Positions 1 through 8,965 of a DNA stretch of 64,000 nt are shown in pieces. The translations under genes were made by a program, and so were the position numbers. This DNA is from NVTR01 sp036479015. GTDB taxonomy: Bacteria; Pseudomonadota; Alphaproteobacteria; Rhodobacterales; Rhodobacteraceae. Each line of letters starts with the position of its first letter. The stretch's first letter is position 1. Where the stretch lies: assembly GCA_036479015.1 (NCBI GenBank), contig JAZGFB010000053.1, positions 62,001 through 126,000 of the forward strand. The letters are read 5' to 3'. The notes beneath the pieces are model-generated. The model did not search any database and had not been told where the DNA came from. It was given only the letters and a program-made list of their open reading frames with translations.

Positions 1-66
1 CGGGATTTCAAAGAGGGCGTGCTGGCGTTCATGCAAAAGCGGCCCGCGAAATATGAGGGGCGTTAA
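1..66 (+). CDS. C-terminal tail of an enoyl-CoA hydratase/isomerase-like protein (5' end outside window)
   Basis: Reading frame 1 is open from the first base and stops with TAA at 64-66, giving 21 residues that begin RDFKEGVLAFMQKRP and end YEGR. A closing DxxEGVxAFxxKRxPxFxGR is the usual last segment of crotonase-fold enoyl-CoA hydratases, including PaaG-like isomerases of beta-oxidation and phenylacetate breakdown. Only this tail is visible, so the substrate cannot be assigned. The family call is by motif memory; the alternative is any other crotonase-superfamily member. Confidence 0.5.
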   Translation, partial: RDFKEGVLAFMQKRPAKYEGR

Positions 67-247
67 GTTGGCAGGCCGGTGTGTTGGTTTCGGCTTTAAT
101 GAACGGCGTGCTCGTGTCCGCAAAGCAGGACAAAGCTGACCTTGCACGCATGCTGCAGTTACGGTGCTGGGAACCGGCTCACCGATTGCCCGAATGGATT
201 TATGTGCAATTTGCGAGTGGCACCAGTTTTGCAGGCCGCCGACCACC
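67..247. other. Short stretch without a convincing gene
   Basis: Between the hydratase-like tail and the transposase remnant there is an open frame beginning at 81, but its translation has no recognisable domain. It runs out of frame with the transposase fragment that follows. It is most simply decayed insertion-sequence or flanking DNA. Confidence 0.4.
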
Positions 248-382
248 GGCACGGATTTGTCGATATACAGTCAAATAAAGCTGAGTGCCGTCGCAAGACA
301 GCTCAATGAACGACCACGTAAGACGCTGGGATACGAAACACCCGTCGAGCGTTTCAATGCATGTATTGCGTCGATCAGTTGA
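248..382 (+). mobile_element. IS30-family transposase remnant (C-terminal fragment only)
   Basis: The frame ending at 382 encodes GTDLSIYSQ followed by AVARQLNERPRKTLGYETP and VERFNAC, the characteristic extreme C-terminus of IS30-family DDE transposases. The N-terminal helix-turn-helix and catalytic DDE core are absent, and the codons just upstream do not continue the family sequence. About 45 residues of a protein usually over 300 long are left. No terminal inverted repeat or target duplication could be identified on either side. This is a dead scar of an insertion, possibly one that ended next to the hydratase gene. Confidence 0.75.
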
Positions 383-508
383 GACCGCCCCACAAAGCCG
401 ACCACCTGTCCTAATGGACCAATGATTGGCTTTGCTTGCAATTGGCTGAGCGTGAATTCACGCTCAACTCATGAGCGGCGATGAAGACACGCTGTACGAA
501 AAGCCAAT

Positions 509-1282
509 TTATTGGGTGGCTATAAATGCCCCAGCTTCATAATAGGTTACGCCGCCAACATCGTGTACGATGGCAATACCCCCAATCACCTGTTCAGCAC
601 CTGCGCCATCAAATATGCCAGAATAGGTACCTGCCGTTGTCGTCGTTCCCCCCGTGATTTCGCCGCCGGTCGTGGTGCCGGAAAAGCCGAAGTCGGAAAT
701 CCCGGTCGGCGTGAAAGTCACGTCCGCAACGGCAGGATTGAGGAGAAGGCTAATATCCGCTTCCCGATTGGTAATGCTTCCTGTAATCGTACCCGCCGAA
801 AAATCGACAATTAGTTGTGCGTCCCCGCTAATAGTTTGGGATGATCCACCGGCATCTGTGGAAAGAATGTATGTTGCAGCATAATTACCATTGAACGTTC
901 CAGAGGTTCCCGACGTTGGTGTTTCCCCGCCTTGATAATAGGTATAGGCTAAACCCATGTCGCTCTGACCGTTTGAAATTGCGACCACGAAACCACCCGC
1001 GTCAGTCGTCGCTACATAGGCGAAATTATCGTCATTCGCGGGTGCGTCTCCAGTGAAATTGTAATGCGTTAAAAAACCTGCTATCTGTTTTTCAGTCAGA
1101 TCCACGGGTATCGGAATCGTTTGCGTACCGTCAGATATTGTCAGAACTTGGCCGGTTTCATCATACGTCACGTTCAAGTCCGACGGAGCGACTCCTACAC
1201 CGCCCACTAGCATCTGACTGCTTGAACCACATGCCGAGAGCGAAGTTGCGCTAGCGACAACAAAAATTATCGTATTTTTCAG
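509..1282 (-). CDS. TbpB-like beta-barrel surface lipoprotein
   Basis: Extending past the first ATG (1213) to a CTG at 1282 gives a 257-residue protein starting (M)KNTIIFVVASATSLSACGSS, a lipoprotein signal with lipobox LSA-C. An AGGGGA ribosome binding site lies 8 bases before the CTG, so this start is preferred over the ATG, which would delete the signal. The rest is Gly/Thr/Asp-rich with no other cysteines. It ends with FSGTTTGGEITGG, GIFDGAGAEQVIGG and a closing AGAFIATQ, which resembles the C-lobe barrel of transferrin-binding-protein-like lipoproteins. Known members are surface lipoproteins, often exported with a Slam translocon; no slam or receptor gene is visible here. The ligand is unknown. 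The family call is moderately supported and the CTG start is inferred. Confidence 0.6.
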   Translation of the reverse strand: MKNTIIFVVASATSLSACGSSSQMLVGGVGVAPSDLNVTYDETGQVLTISDGTQTIPIPVDLTEKQIAGFLTHYNFTGDAPANDDNFAYVATTDAGGFVVAISNGQSDMGLAYTYYQGGETPTSGTSGTFNGNYAATYILSTDAGGSSQTISGDAQLIVDFSAGTITGSITNREADISLLLNPAVADVTFTPTGISDFGFSGTTTGGEITGGTTTTAGTYSGIFDGAGAEQVIGGIAIVHDVGGVTYYEAGAFIATQ

Positions 1283-1597
1283 AGTTGAAATCCCCTAATT
1301 AATTTTGAATAGCTTAACAAATCGGCGAATTAAGGCCAGAAAATTCTTTTGCGTTATTTAGCAGGCGGTTCCACGATGACTCCGCTCAAAAAACAGAATA
1401 TTTATGCAGGTGTTTAGGAAATTCGCAACCGCCGGAAAGCCTTACGCGCGTAGTGTACAATGCCCGCACTTGGCCGACGGTGACCATTATTGCCCCAAGC
1501 AAGAACCGTCAATTTGGGCTCGGAACAGCCATTCGCCTGCGTGCAAACCAATAAAAGGCCACCCGGAGGGCGGCCTTTTGTTTAGCCTCAATCCTGT
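1283..1597. other. Intergenic region between the lipoprotein gene and gltA
   Basis: About 315 bases without a gene. It must hold the promoter of the minus-strand lipoprotein near its left end, where a ribosome binding site is visible at about 1290-1296. The gltA terminator lies near its right end. No convincing -35/-10 pair or coding frame stood out. Confidence 0.5.
1553..1579 (-). terminator. Rho-independent terminator of gltA
   Basis: Perfect 8-base arms AAAAGGCC (1553-1560) and GGCCTTTT (1572-1579) enclose an 11-base loop, giving a GC stem with a T tract on either strand. It lies about 20 bases past the gltA stop codon. The symmetry means it could work in both directions. Confidence 0.85.
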
Positions 1598-2893
1598 CTA
1601 TCGATCTTCGACATCGACATAGTTGCGCAGTGTTGCCCCGGTATAAAGCTGGCGCGGGCGGCCGATTTTCATGGCAGGGTCTTCGATCATTTCTTTCCAC
1701 TGGGAAATCCAACCAACGGTGCGCGCCACTGAGAATATGGGCGTGAACATTGAGGTTGGGAAGCCCATGGCCTCAAGGATGATGCCAGAGTAGAAATCAA
1801 CATTCGGGAACAGCTTTTTCTCGGCGAAATACGGGTCTTGCAGCGCCTGTCTTTCCAGCTCTTTCGCCACTTGTAGGATCGGGTTATTTTCAACACCTAG
1901 CAGGCTTAGGACTTCGTCAGCGGACTGTTTCAGCACTGTCGCGCGGGGGTCAAAGTTTTTATAGACCCGGTGGCCGAACCCCATCAGGCGGAACGGGTCA
2001 GATTTGTCTTTAGCGCGGGCGATGTATTCAGGGATGCGATCAACGGTGCCGATTTCTTTCAGCATTTCCAGGCAAGCCTGATTGGCGCCGCCATGGGCTG
2101 GACCCCAAAGGCAGGCGATACCGGCAGCGATACAGGCAAATGGGTTGGCCCCGGAACTGGAAGCCAGGCGCACGGTGGATGTCGACGCATTTTGTTCATG
2201 GTCAGCATGCAGAGTGAAAATCCGGTCCATGGCGCGGGCCAGGATAGGGTTCACTTCGTATTCTTCGGCCGGAAGTGCAAAACACATGCGCAGGAAGTTG
2301 CTGGCATAGTCCAGGTCATTGCGCGGGTATACAAACGGCTGACCAACGGTGAACTTATAGGCCATGGCCGCAATTGTCGGCATTTTGGCGATCATGCGGA
2401 TGGTCGCAATTTCCCGTTGCTTGGGGTCGGAAATATCAGTGCTGTCGTGGTAAAATGCTGACATGGCGCCAACGACGCCGGTCATCACCGCCATCGGGTG
2501 GGCGTCGCGTCGGAAGCCGCGGAAGAAATATATCATTTGCTCGTGCAACATAGTGTGGTTGGTGACGTGATTTTCAAACGCTTCCAACTGGTTGCCAGTG
2601 GGGAGTTCACCATAGAGCAATAGGTAGCACACTTCCAGATAGTGGGAATTTTCGGCCAGTTGGTCGATTGGGTAGCCCCGGTGCAATAGTTCACCCTTAT
2701 CACCATCAATATAGGTGATCGAACTTTCACAGGATGCGGTGGATGTATAGCCGGGGTCAAAGGTAAAGACGTCACCCTGTGCGTACAGCTTACGGATATC
2801 CAGCACATCCGGGCCCACAGAAGGCGAGTGGATTGGCAGCTCGACCGTTTTGTTGTCGAATGTAAGTGTCGCGGTTTTTTGTGTGTCTGCCAT
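1598..2893 (-). CDS. gltA: Citrate synthase (type II)
   Basis: Condenses acetyl-CoA with oxaloacetate to citrate, the first step of the TCA cycle, in the cytoplasm. The 431 residues match the length of hexameric Gram-negative type II enzymes. The catalytic triad is in place: His267 in GPAHGGANQA, His308 in MGFGHRVYKNFDPRA and Asp366 in FPNVDFYSG. The N-terminal beta-rich extension of type II enzymes is present. The gene lies 60 bases downstream of gltX on the same strand, so the two may share a transcript, and it is followed by a clear terminator. No anomalies seen. Confidence 0.97.
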   Translation of the reverse strand: MADTQKTATLTFDNKTVELPIHSPSVGPDVLDIRKLYAQGDVFTFDPGYTSTASCESSITYIDGDKGELLHRGYPIDQLAENSHYLEVCYLLLYGELPTGNQLEAFENHVTNHTMLHEQMIYFFRGFRRDAHPMAVMTGVVGAMSAFYHDSTDISDPKQREIATIRMIAKMPTIAAMAYKFTVGQPFVYPRNDLDYASNFLRMCFALPAEEYEVNPILARAMDRIFTLHADHEQNASTSTVRLASSSGANPFACIAAGIACLWGPAHGGANQACLEMLKEIGTVDRIPEYIARAKDKSDPFRLMGFGHRVYKNFDPRATVLKQSADEVLSLLGVENNPILQVAKELERQALQDPYFAEKKLFPNVDFYSGIILEAMGFPTSMFTPIFSVARTVGWISQWKEMIEDPAMKIGRPRQLYTGATLRNYVDVEDR

Positions 2894-2953
2894 GTCTTTA
2901 TCCTAACCATTTGGTCGGCCCAAATGGCCGTACCCGTTCAAATTGTTGGCTGT

Positions 2954-4357
2954 TCAGCCCTGCACATCATTGATCCGGGCCAGCGTTTCATCGCGGCCCA
3001 GGACGAGCATCATATCAAAAACACTGGGTGAAACTGTTCGCCCGGCCAATGCCGCCCTAAGGGGCTGTGCAATCTTGCCTAGCTTGGTGTCATTGGCTGT
3101 CGCAAAGTCAGCAATAACGGTTTCCAGCGTGTCGCGGTCCCAGCTAGCACCTTGCAGGTGCGGCGTCAATTCATTCAGTATGCCAATGGATACAATGTCG
3201 AGTGCTTTGGCGGATTTCTCATCTGGGGTTATGGGGCGGGATGTTAGTATAAAGTATGCTTTATCAATAAGTTGGTGGAATGTTTTGGCCCTATCTTTCA
3301 GACAATACATGGCAGTTTTAAGCAGGGTAACTTGTGCGTCAGACAGGTTTTTCTGATCGGTTGCTGACATGAACCGGGTCAGTTCTGCCAGCAGTGCAGC
3401 ATCATCGGAAACCGCCATATGCTGGCCGCACAGATTTTCAAGTTTCTTGGTGTCAAATCGGGCCGGTGATTTACCAATGCCGGGCAGATCAAACCAATCA
3501 CGCGCCTGAGCATCGCTGAAAAATTCGTCATTGCCGTGGGACCAGCCCAGCCGGGTCAAATAATTGCGCATACCGGCCGCAGGATACCCCATGGCCTGAT
3601 ATTCTTGCACACCGGTTGCACCGTGGCGTTTGGACAATTTCTTGCCGTCCGGGCCAAAGATCAGCGGAATATGCGCCCAGACCGGCACATCCCAACCCAT
3701 GGCGTTATAGATCAGCATTTGTCGGGCTGCATTGGCCAGGTGATCATCACCGCGGATGACATGGGTGACGCCCATATCGTGGTCATCAACCACCACGGCC
3801 AACATATAGGTGGGGCTGCCGTCAGAACGCAGGCAGATCATGTCATCCAGCAGTTTGTTTTGCCAAACCACGCGGCCCTGGACCTGATCGTCAATCACGG
3901 TTTCGCCAGTGTCTGGGGCTTTAACGCGGATAACAAAGGGTGCATCGGGGTGATCGGCGGCATCTGCATTACGCCATGGTGAGCGAAACAGGGTCGAGCG
4001 TCCATCTGCCTTGGCCGCATCACGAAAGGCCTGAATATCGTCCTGGGTTGCGAAACATTTATAGGCGTGGCCTTTGGCCAGCATGGCATGGGCTACTTCG
4101 ACGTGGCGGGGGGCCGCATCATACTGACTGGTGACATTGCCGTCCCAGTCCAGACCCAACCAGTTCATGCCATCAATGATTGCCTGTGTTGCCTGGGGTG
4201 TTGAGCGGGCGCGGTCTGTATCTTCGACACGCAGCAGAAACTTGCCACCATGGCCGCGGGCAAAAAGCCAGTTAAACAACGCCGTGCGGGCCCCGCCAAT
4301 ATGTAACATGCCGGTTGGGGACGGTGCAAAACGGGTGATAATCTGGGGGTTGGACAT
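2954..4357 (-). CDS. gltX: Glutamyl-tRNA synthetase
   Basis: Class I aminoacyl-tRNA synthetase charging tRNA-Glu. In alphaproteobacteria such enzymes often also mischarge tRNA-Gln for GatCAB repair, and many species carry two gltX copies, so this may be one of two. The HIGH-type signature PSPTGMLHIGGARTALFNW lies at residues 12-30 and the KMSKS-type loop KKLSKRHGA at 239-247, with the C-terminal anticodon-binding helical region following. At 467 residues it is full length and distinct from the truncated GluQ-RS at 54419-55261. It is transcribed divergently from comEC and upstream of gltA. Confidence 0.96.
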   Translation of the reverse strand: MSNPQIITRFAPSPTGMLHIGGARTALFNWLFARGHGGKFLLRVEDTDRARSTPQATQAIIDGMNWLGLDWDGNVTSQYDAAPRHVEVAHAMLAKGHAYKCFATQDDIQAFRDAAKADGRSTLFRSPWRNADAADHPDAPFVIRVKAPDTGETVIDDQVQGRVVWQNKLLDDMICLRSDGSPTYMLAVVVDDHDMGVTHVIRGDDHLANAARQMLIYNAMGWDVPVWAHIPLIFGPDGKKLSKRHGATGVQEYQAMGYPAAGMRNYLTRLGWSHGNDEFFSDAQARDWFDLPGIGKSPARFDTKKLENLCGQHMAVSDDAALLAELTRFMSATDQKNLSDAQVTLLKTAMYCLKDRAKTFHQLIDKAYFILTSRPITPDEKSAKALDIVSIGILNELTPHLQGASWDRDTLETVIADFATANDTKLGKIAQPLRAALAGRTVSPSVFDMMLVLGRDETLARINDVQG

Positions 4358-4433
4358 GATAATTTAACCTTTTGGAAACCATGGGCGCTCTAGCGTTTGG
4401 CGTGTCTATTCCTTTGATAAAGTTAGGACAAGT

Positions 4434-6524
4434 GTGGCGACACTTACAACCATTGGACAGGCCATTGCCGGCCAGCGGGGGTATCTTTTGTGCTGGGTGC
4501 CGGTTTGCCTGGCACTTGGTATTGGTCTCTATTTCAGTTTGCCGGTTGAACCGGGGCCAAAGGCCTATGGTGGGCTTGGTCTAGGGATACTGATTTGCGC
4601 GGTATTGGCGCGTAACATGGCGGAAAATTGGCGGCCACTAATTTTGGCCTGTCTGCTGATCATGGCTGGTATCGTTTTGGCCGGGGTGCGGGCACACCGG
4701 GTTGCGGAGCCAGTCCTTGGGTTTCGTTATTACGGGCCAATTCAGGGTCGGATTGTCAATATTGACCGATCCGGTTCAGACGCTGTGCGCCTGACCCTTG
4801 ATCAGGTGGTTCTCAAAAAAATGTCACCGGGGCGCACGCCTGCACGCGTCCGGATTTCATTGCATGGCCAGCAGGGCTTTGTTGCACTTGAACCGGGGCT
4901 GGTCGTTATTCTGACAGGGCATCTGTCGCCGCCTTCGGGCCCGGTGGAGCCTGGGGGCTTTGATTTCCAACGCAAGGCCTGGTTTGAGCAGTTGGGCGCA
5001 GTGGGCTATACCCGCACGCCTGTATTAGCGTTTGAGCTGCCCGAAGTGGGCGGGCTGGCACTGCGGATAACCCGGATCAGGCTGGCCGTGTCGGGCTGGG
5101 TGCAGGCGGAAATGCCGGGCAAATCAGGGGCGTTTGCGGCGGCGATAATGACCGGGGACCGCTCTGGCATGGATCAGGCCGGGTTACAGGATTTGCGATC
5201 ATCAAACCTGGCGCATTTGTTGGCGATATCCGGGCTGCATATGGGGTTGCTAACCGGGTTTGTTTTTACGGTGTTGCGTGTGGGGCTGTCGACGGTTGCG
5301 CCTTTGGCATTGCGCTGGCCGGTGAAAAAGCTGGCAGCCATTGGCGCGTTGCTGGTCGGTGCAGCGTATCTGGCACTATCGGGCGGTAATGTTGCCACTG
5401 AGCGTGCCTATATCATGGTGGCGGTGATGTTTTTAGCCGTGCTGATGGACAGGCGCGCAGTGACGTTGCGGGCGGTGGCAGTGGCGGCGACCATTGTGTT
5501 GGTGACACGACCTGAGGTCTTGCCGGGCCCCGGATTTCAGATGTCGTTTGCTGCAACCACGGCTCTGGTGGCGGTGTTTGGGGCGTTGCGCCACTGGCGC
5601 GGGCCACGGGGGCCAAAATGGGCGCGCCCCCTTTGGGGGGTGGTGATATCATCGGGGGTTGCCGGGTTGGCCACAGCGCCGTTTGCCGCTGCACATTTTA
5701 ATCGGATCGCTGATTTCGGGTTGCTGGCCAACCTGCTTAGTGTGCCGTTGATGGGGGTGGTGGTGATGCCTGGGGCGGTTCTGGCGGCCTGTTTGGCACC
5801 CATTGGTCTGGGCTGGGTTGGTTTGGCTGTTATGCAACCGGCCATACAGTGGATACTGGGTGTTGCCCATTGGGTGGCGGGGTTGGATGGGGCGCTGACA
5901 TTTGTGCCAACGCCGGGGCTGGCAGTGCTACCGGTGCTTACATTGGGCGCGCTTTGGGGGGTGCTGTGGCGCGGGCGGCTTGGGGTGCGTTTGGTGGGGG
6001 TGGTGCCTGTAATGCTGGCATTTACCCTTTGGTTCGGGGTCGAGCGTCCGGAGATACTGATCTCTGAAACCGGCGGGTTGGTTGGTGTTTTAACCGAAGA
6101 TGGCCGCGTTTTAAGCAAGCTGCGCGGTGACGGGTTTGCCGCCAAAAGTTGGCTGGAAAACGACGGCGACGGCGCCATAAGGGAGGCGGCGTTTGAACGC
6201 AGTGGGTTTGCCGGGGTCAAGGGTGCGCTTGAGATTGATCTTGCAGGGACAACATTGATGCATCTAAGCGGGCGGGGGGCGCGTGACCGTGTGGCAGAGG
6301 CCTGTGATAGGGCGTCGTTCGTCTTTATTACGGTAAGGGTCGAACCGGATGATTATGGCTGTGATGTCTATGACCCGGTGCGCTTGCGCGACACAGGCGC
6401 AATTGCATTTGCAGCGGGTGAAAAGGGGCTGGAAATCACCACAGCCCGGCAGCGCGCCGGGGACAGGCTGTGGAATTCACGGGATGTGCGGGCGGCTTTC
6501 TGGGATGGTGGCCAAAGCCGTTAG
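4434..6524 (+). CDS. comEC: ComEC/Rec2-family inner-membrane DNA uptake channel
   Basis: Integral membrane protein that passes single-stranded DNA across the inner membrane during transformation. The 696 residues contain an N-terminal DUF4131-like region with TM segments, then the competence domain with the signature LAISGLHMGLLTGFVF near residue 265 and many hydrophobic helices through about residue 540. The C-terminal soluble part is short and I do not see the HxHxDH metal-binding motif of a complete metallo-beta-lactamase domain, so it looks like the shortened form. The GTG start at 4434 is preceded by AGGA at suitable spacing. It lies divergent from gltX and convergent with lexA, so the regulator does not share its transcript. 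Confidence 0.88.
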   Translation: MATLTTIGQAIAGQRGYLLCWVPVCLALGIGLYFSLPVEPGPKAYGGLGLGILICAVLARNMAENWRPLILACLLIMAGIVLAGVRAHRVAEPVLGFRYYGPIQGRIVNIDRSGSDAVRLTLDQVVLKKMSPGRTPARVRISLHGQQGFVALEPGLVVILTGHLSPPSGPVEPGGFDFQRKAWFEQLGAVGYTRTPVLAFELPEVGGLALRITRIRLAVSGWVQAEMPGKSGAFAAAIMTGDRSGMDQAGLQDLRSSNLAHLLAISGLHMGLLTGFVFTVLRVGLSTVAPLALRWPVKKLAAIGALLVGAAYLALSGGNVATERAYIMVAVMFLAVLMDRRAVTLRAVAVAATIVLVTRPEVLPGPGFQMSFAATTALVAVFGALRHWRGPRGPKWARPLWGVVISSGVAGLATAPFAAAHFNRIADFGLLANLLSVPLMGVVVMPGAVLAACLAPIGLGWVGLAVMQPAIQWILGVAHWVAGLDGALTFVPTPGLAVLPVLTLGALWGVLWRGRLGVRLVGVVPVMLAFTLWFGVERPEILISETGGLVGVLTEDGRVLSKLRGDGFAAKSWLENDGDGAIREAAFERSGFAGVKGALEIDLAGTTLMHLSGRGARDRVAEACDRASFVFITVRVEPDDYGCDVYDPVRLRDTGAIAFAAGEKGLEITTARQRAGDRLWNSRDVRAAFWDGGQSR

Positions 6525-6540
6525 CCCCGGTCAATGCAGC

Positions 6541-7230
6541 CTAATAGGTGCGGATCAACCCGACAAGTTTACCCTGAACCTTGATCTGATCATCACGGAA
6601 TACCCGGGTTTCATAGGCGTCATTGGCAGCCTCAAGCGCAATGGAATTGCCCTTGCGGCGGAACTTTTTTAGGGTCGCCTCATGGCCTTCGACAATGGCC
6701 ACGACGATATCACCGTTATCCGCAGTTGAACCTTCACGAATGACCACAACATCACCGTCATTAATGCCAGCGTCGATCATGGAATCGCCTTTAACCTCTA
6801 GCGCATAGTGGTTTCCGGGGCCTTGCAGTATGGTGCCGGGAACGGCGATGTTTTCGCTGCCATCGGCAATGGCCTCTATGGGCAGGCCGGCCGCGATGCG
6901 GCCCATCAACGGCAGCTCAATCGCATGGATACTATCCACCGCAATGGCCGCTGCGGGGGGATCGGATTTGTCACCTTCGATAACGCGGGGGGTAAAACCC
7001 GTGGTTTTTCCCAGTGCATCGGGCAGTTTAACAATTTCAATGGCACGGGCGCGGTGGGCCAGGCGGCGGATAAAGCCGCGTTCTTCCAAAGCGGTGATCA
7101 GCCGGTGGATACCGGACTTTGACCGAAGGTTAAGCGCCTCTTTCATTTCATCAAATGAAGGCGGTACACCTTCGCGTTGCACCCGATTATTGATAAAATT
7201 CAACAATTCCAGTTGCTTCTTGGTCAACAT
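6541..7230 (-). CDS. lexA: LexA SOS repressor
   Basis: Dimeric repressor that cleaves itself when RecA filaments form. The start is placed at the ATG at 7230 (MLTKKQLELL), the conserved family N-terminus, with GGAGG 9 bases upstream; an in-frame ATG 30 bases earlier lacks this support. The 229 residues include the winged helix (about 1-65), the Ala114-Gly115 cleavage site in GRIAAGLP, catalytic Ser150 in KGDSMIDAG and Lys188 in ATLKKF. Three LexA half-sites lie 43-68 bases upstream of the start, implying autoregulation. It follows moeA on the same strand. Confidence 0.96.
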   Translation of the reverse strand: MLTKKQLELLNFINNRVQREGVPPSFDEMKEALNLRSKSGIHRLITALEERGFIRRLAHRARAIEIVKLPDALGKTTGFTPRVIEGDKSDPPAAAIAVDSIHAIELPLMGRIAAGLPIEAIADGSENIAVPGTILQGPGNHYALEVKGDSMIDAGINDGDVVVIREGSTADNGDIVVAIVEGHEATLKKFRRKGNSIALEAANDAYETRVFRDDQIKVQGKLVGLIRTY

Positions 7231-7272
7231 TTGCTCATTCCTCCGCAAAATTTGCGTCACCCGTGGGTGGGC

Positions 7273-7298
7273 GTTCAGGGTATGTTCTATCCATGTTC
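7273..7298. promoter_or_regulatory. Overlapping LexA operators (triple GTTC half-site)
   Basis: GTTC occurs at 7273-7276, 7284-7287 and 7295-7298, each pair separated by exactly 7 bases. GTTC-N7-GTTC is the LexA box of Rhodobacter and other alphaproteobacteria, so this is two full boxes sharing the middle half-site. Its place just upstream of the lexA start argues for autoregulation. The spacing is seen directly; binding is inferred. Confidence 0.85.
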
Positions 7299-7321
7299 CC
7301 GTTATGTGTCAACCACTTGGG

Positions 7322-8491
7322 CTATATTGGAATATAGTCAACCGATGTACCGCGGGGAATTGCGCCGCTTTGGGGCGGGCGGATCAGCAGGGCATTTGAT
7401 TGCGCGAGCAGCCCTGAAAGGGCGCTATCCTGTTGATCAAACGGGGTTATATCCGCGCCAATAAGACGGGCACGCATATAGTGTTCTCGGGGGCCGTTTT
7501 CGGCGATATCACAGGTCACTGTTGCGCGCAGGCGCGGTGCGGGTTTGCAGGGCAAACCAAGCAGGGCATTGAGAGCCGGAACCATGAATATATGGCCGCA
7601 AACCATTGAAGATACAGGATTTCCCGGAAATCCGAGGTGCAGAGATTTCCCCAATGTCCCGGCCATAAGCGGCTTGCCCGGCCGCATTGCGATTTTGTAA
7701 AACGACCGTTTTCCACCCAGGCTGTCTGCCACGTCAGCAACAATATCATGATCCCCTACCGAGGCCCCACCGATGGTTATTATCAGGTCGGCATCTGCCG
7801 CCAGAGAAAACGCGGCTTTCAACGATTCTGGGGTGTCGCGCGAAATGGGCAGCAGCCGTACTGTGGCACCGGCCTGGCGGGCCAGGGCGGCCAGACCAAA
7901 GCTGTTTGAGGCAATGATCTGATCCGGCCCGGGGGTGTCCCCGGGCATGACCAATTCGTCACCCGTTGCCAACAGTGCGATAATCGGGCGTCGTGTGACG
8001 GTGACTGTGGGAATGTTCATTGAGGCCAGTAGGGCAACATCGCTGGGGCCCAATAGGCGTGGTGACGAAAGTCTGGTTCCGATTGAAAAATCAGCAGCTT
8101 GTGGGCGGATATTGGTGTTGTTTTGCGCGGCGGCTATGGTGATCAGGTCGCCCTGTGTGGTCACGTCTTCCTGAATGATCACAGTGTCCGCACCTGTGGG
8201 CACGGGCGCTCCGGTGAAAATACGCACAGTTTGGCCCTTGCTGACAGAGCCGCTAAAGCCGTGACCGGCAGCAGAACTGCCAATAAGCTTCAGGGTTTGT
8301 CCGGCTTTCGCGTCCTGGGCGCGGGCGGCGTAACCGTCCATGGCAGAAGCCGCAAAGGGCGGCTGATCGCGCTTCGCCACGGCCGGTTCGGCCAATACCC
8401 GCCCGGCGGCATCTGCCAGTGCAACCTGTTCGCTTGGCAGTGGCGTGATCAGGTCAAATATTTTGCCTAAGGCAGCTTCAACCAAGATCAT
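7322..8491 (-). CDS. moeA: Molybdopterin molybdenumtransferase
   Basis: Inserts molybdate into adenylylated molybdopterin in the last stage of molybdenum cofactor synthesis. The 389 residues show the MoeA hallmarks in order: SAMDGYA in domain I (near residue 50), a central MoCF/MogA-like fold with TGDELV and GGASVGDHD, and PGNPVSS before the C-terminal domain. The ATG directly abuts the moaC stop codon (8491/8492), so the moaC-moeA pair is probably translationally coupled. Cofactor synthesis genes beside trp genes and lexA are a familiar alphaproteobacterial arrangement. Nothing abnormal seen. Confidence 0.95.
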   Translation of the reverse strand: MILVEAALGKIFDLITPLPSEQVALADAAGRVLAEPAVAKRDQPPFAASAMDGYAARAQDAKAGQTLKLIGSSAAGHGFSGSVSKGQTVRIFTGAPVPTGADTVIIQEDVTTQGDLITIAAAQNNTNIRPQAADFSIGTRLSSPRLLGPSDVALLASMNIPTVTVTRRPIIALLATGDELVMPGDTPGPDQIIASNSFGLAALARQAGATVRLLPISRDTPESLKAAFSLAADADLIITIGGASVGDHDIVADVADSLGGKRSFYKIAMRPGKPLMAGTLGKSLHLGFPGNPVSSMVCGHIFMVPALNALLGLPCKPAPRLRATVTCDIAENGPREHYMRARLIGADITPFDQQDSALSGLLAQSNALLIRPPQSGAIPRGTSVDYIPI

Positions 8492-8965
8492 CTAAGCCTC
8501 ATAACGCCCTGATTTTCCGCCATCTTTATGTATTAGGCTGATATCATTGATGACCATATCTTTTTGGGCTGCTTTGACCATGTCATAAATTGTCAGGCAC
8601 GCGATGGTAACGGCTGTCAGTGCCTCCATCTCTACTCCGGTCTGGCCGGTGGTTTTGACGGTGGCGGTGACGCGGATGCCGGGTAATGCAGTGTCGGGTT
8701 CCAGATCAACCGAGATTTTGGTGATTGGCAACGGATGACATAGGGGGATCAGCTCAGATGTTTTTTTCGCCCCCATGATGCCTGCCAGCCGGGCCACACC
8801 AAGAACGTCGCCCTTTTTTGTGGTGCTGTTTTGGATCGTGGCCAGGGTTTCAGCTAACATGGTGATACTGCCCTGGGCGATGGCAATGCGCGCGGTCACT
8901 TCTTTGCCCGATACGTCCACCATATGGGCGGCACCGGTGGAGTCAAAATGCGTCAACTCAGCCAT
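8492..8965 (-). CDS. moaC: Cyclic pyranopterin monophosphate synthase (MoaC)
   Basis: Converts the MoaA product 3',8-cyclo-7,8-dihydro-GTP into cyclic pyranopterin monophosphate, the first stable molybdenum cofactor intermediate. The 157 residues fit the family. They include MVDVSGKEVTAR near the N-terminus and the conserved run KKGDVLGVARLAGIMGAKKT followed by SELIPLCHPLPI, then GVEMEALTAV and KDMVINDISLIHKDGGKSG. Its start overlaps the trpC stop by one base and its stop abuts moeA, so trpC-moaC-moeA read as one operon. moaA is not in the window. Confidence 0.96.
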   Translation of the reverse strand: MAELTHFDSTGAAHMVDVSGKEVTARIAIAQGSITMLAETLATIQNSTTKKGDVLGVARLAGIMGAKKTSELIPLCHPLPITKISVDLEPDTALPGIRVTATVKTTGQTGVEMEALTAVTIACLTIYDMVKAAQKDMVINDISLIHKDGGKSGRYEA

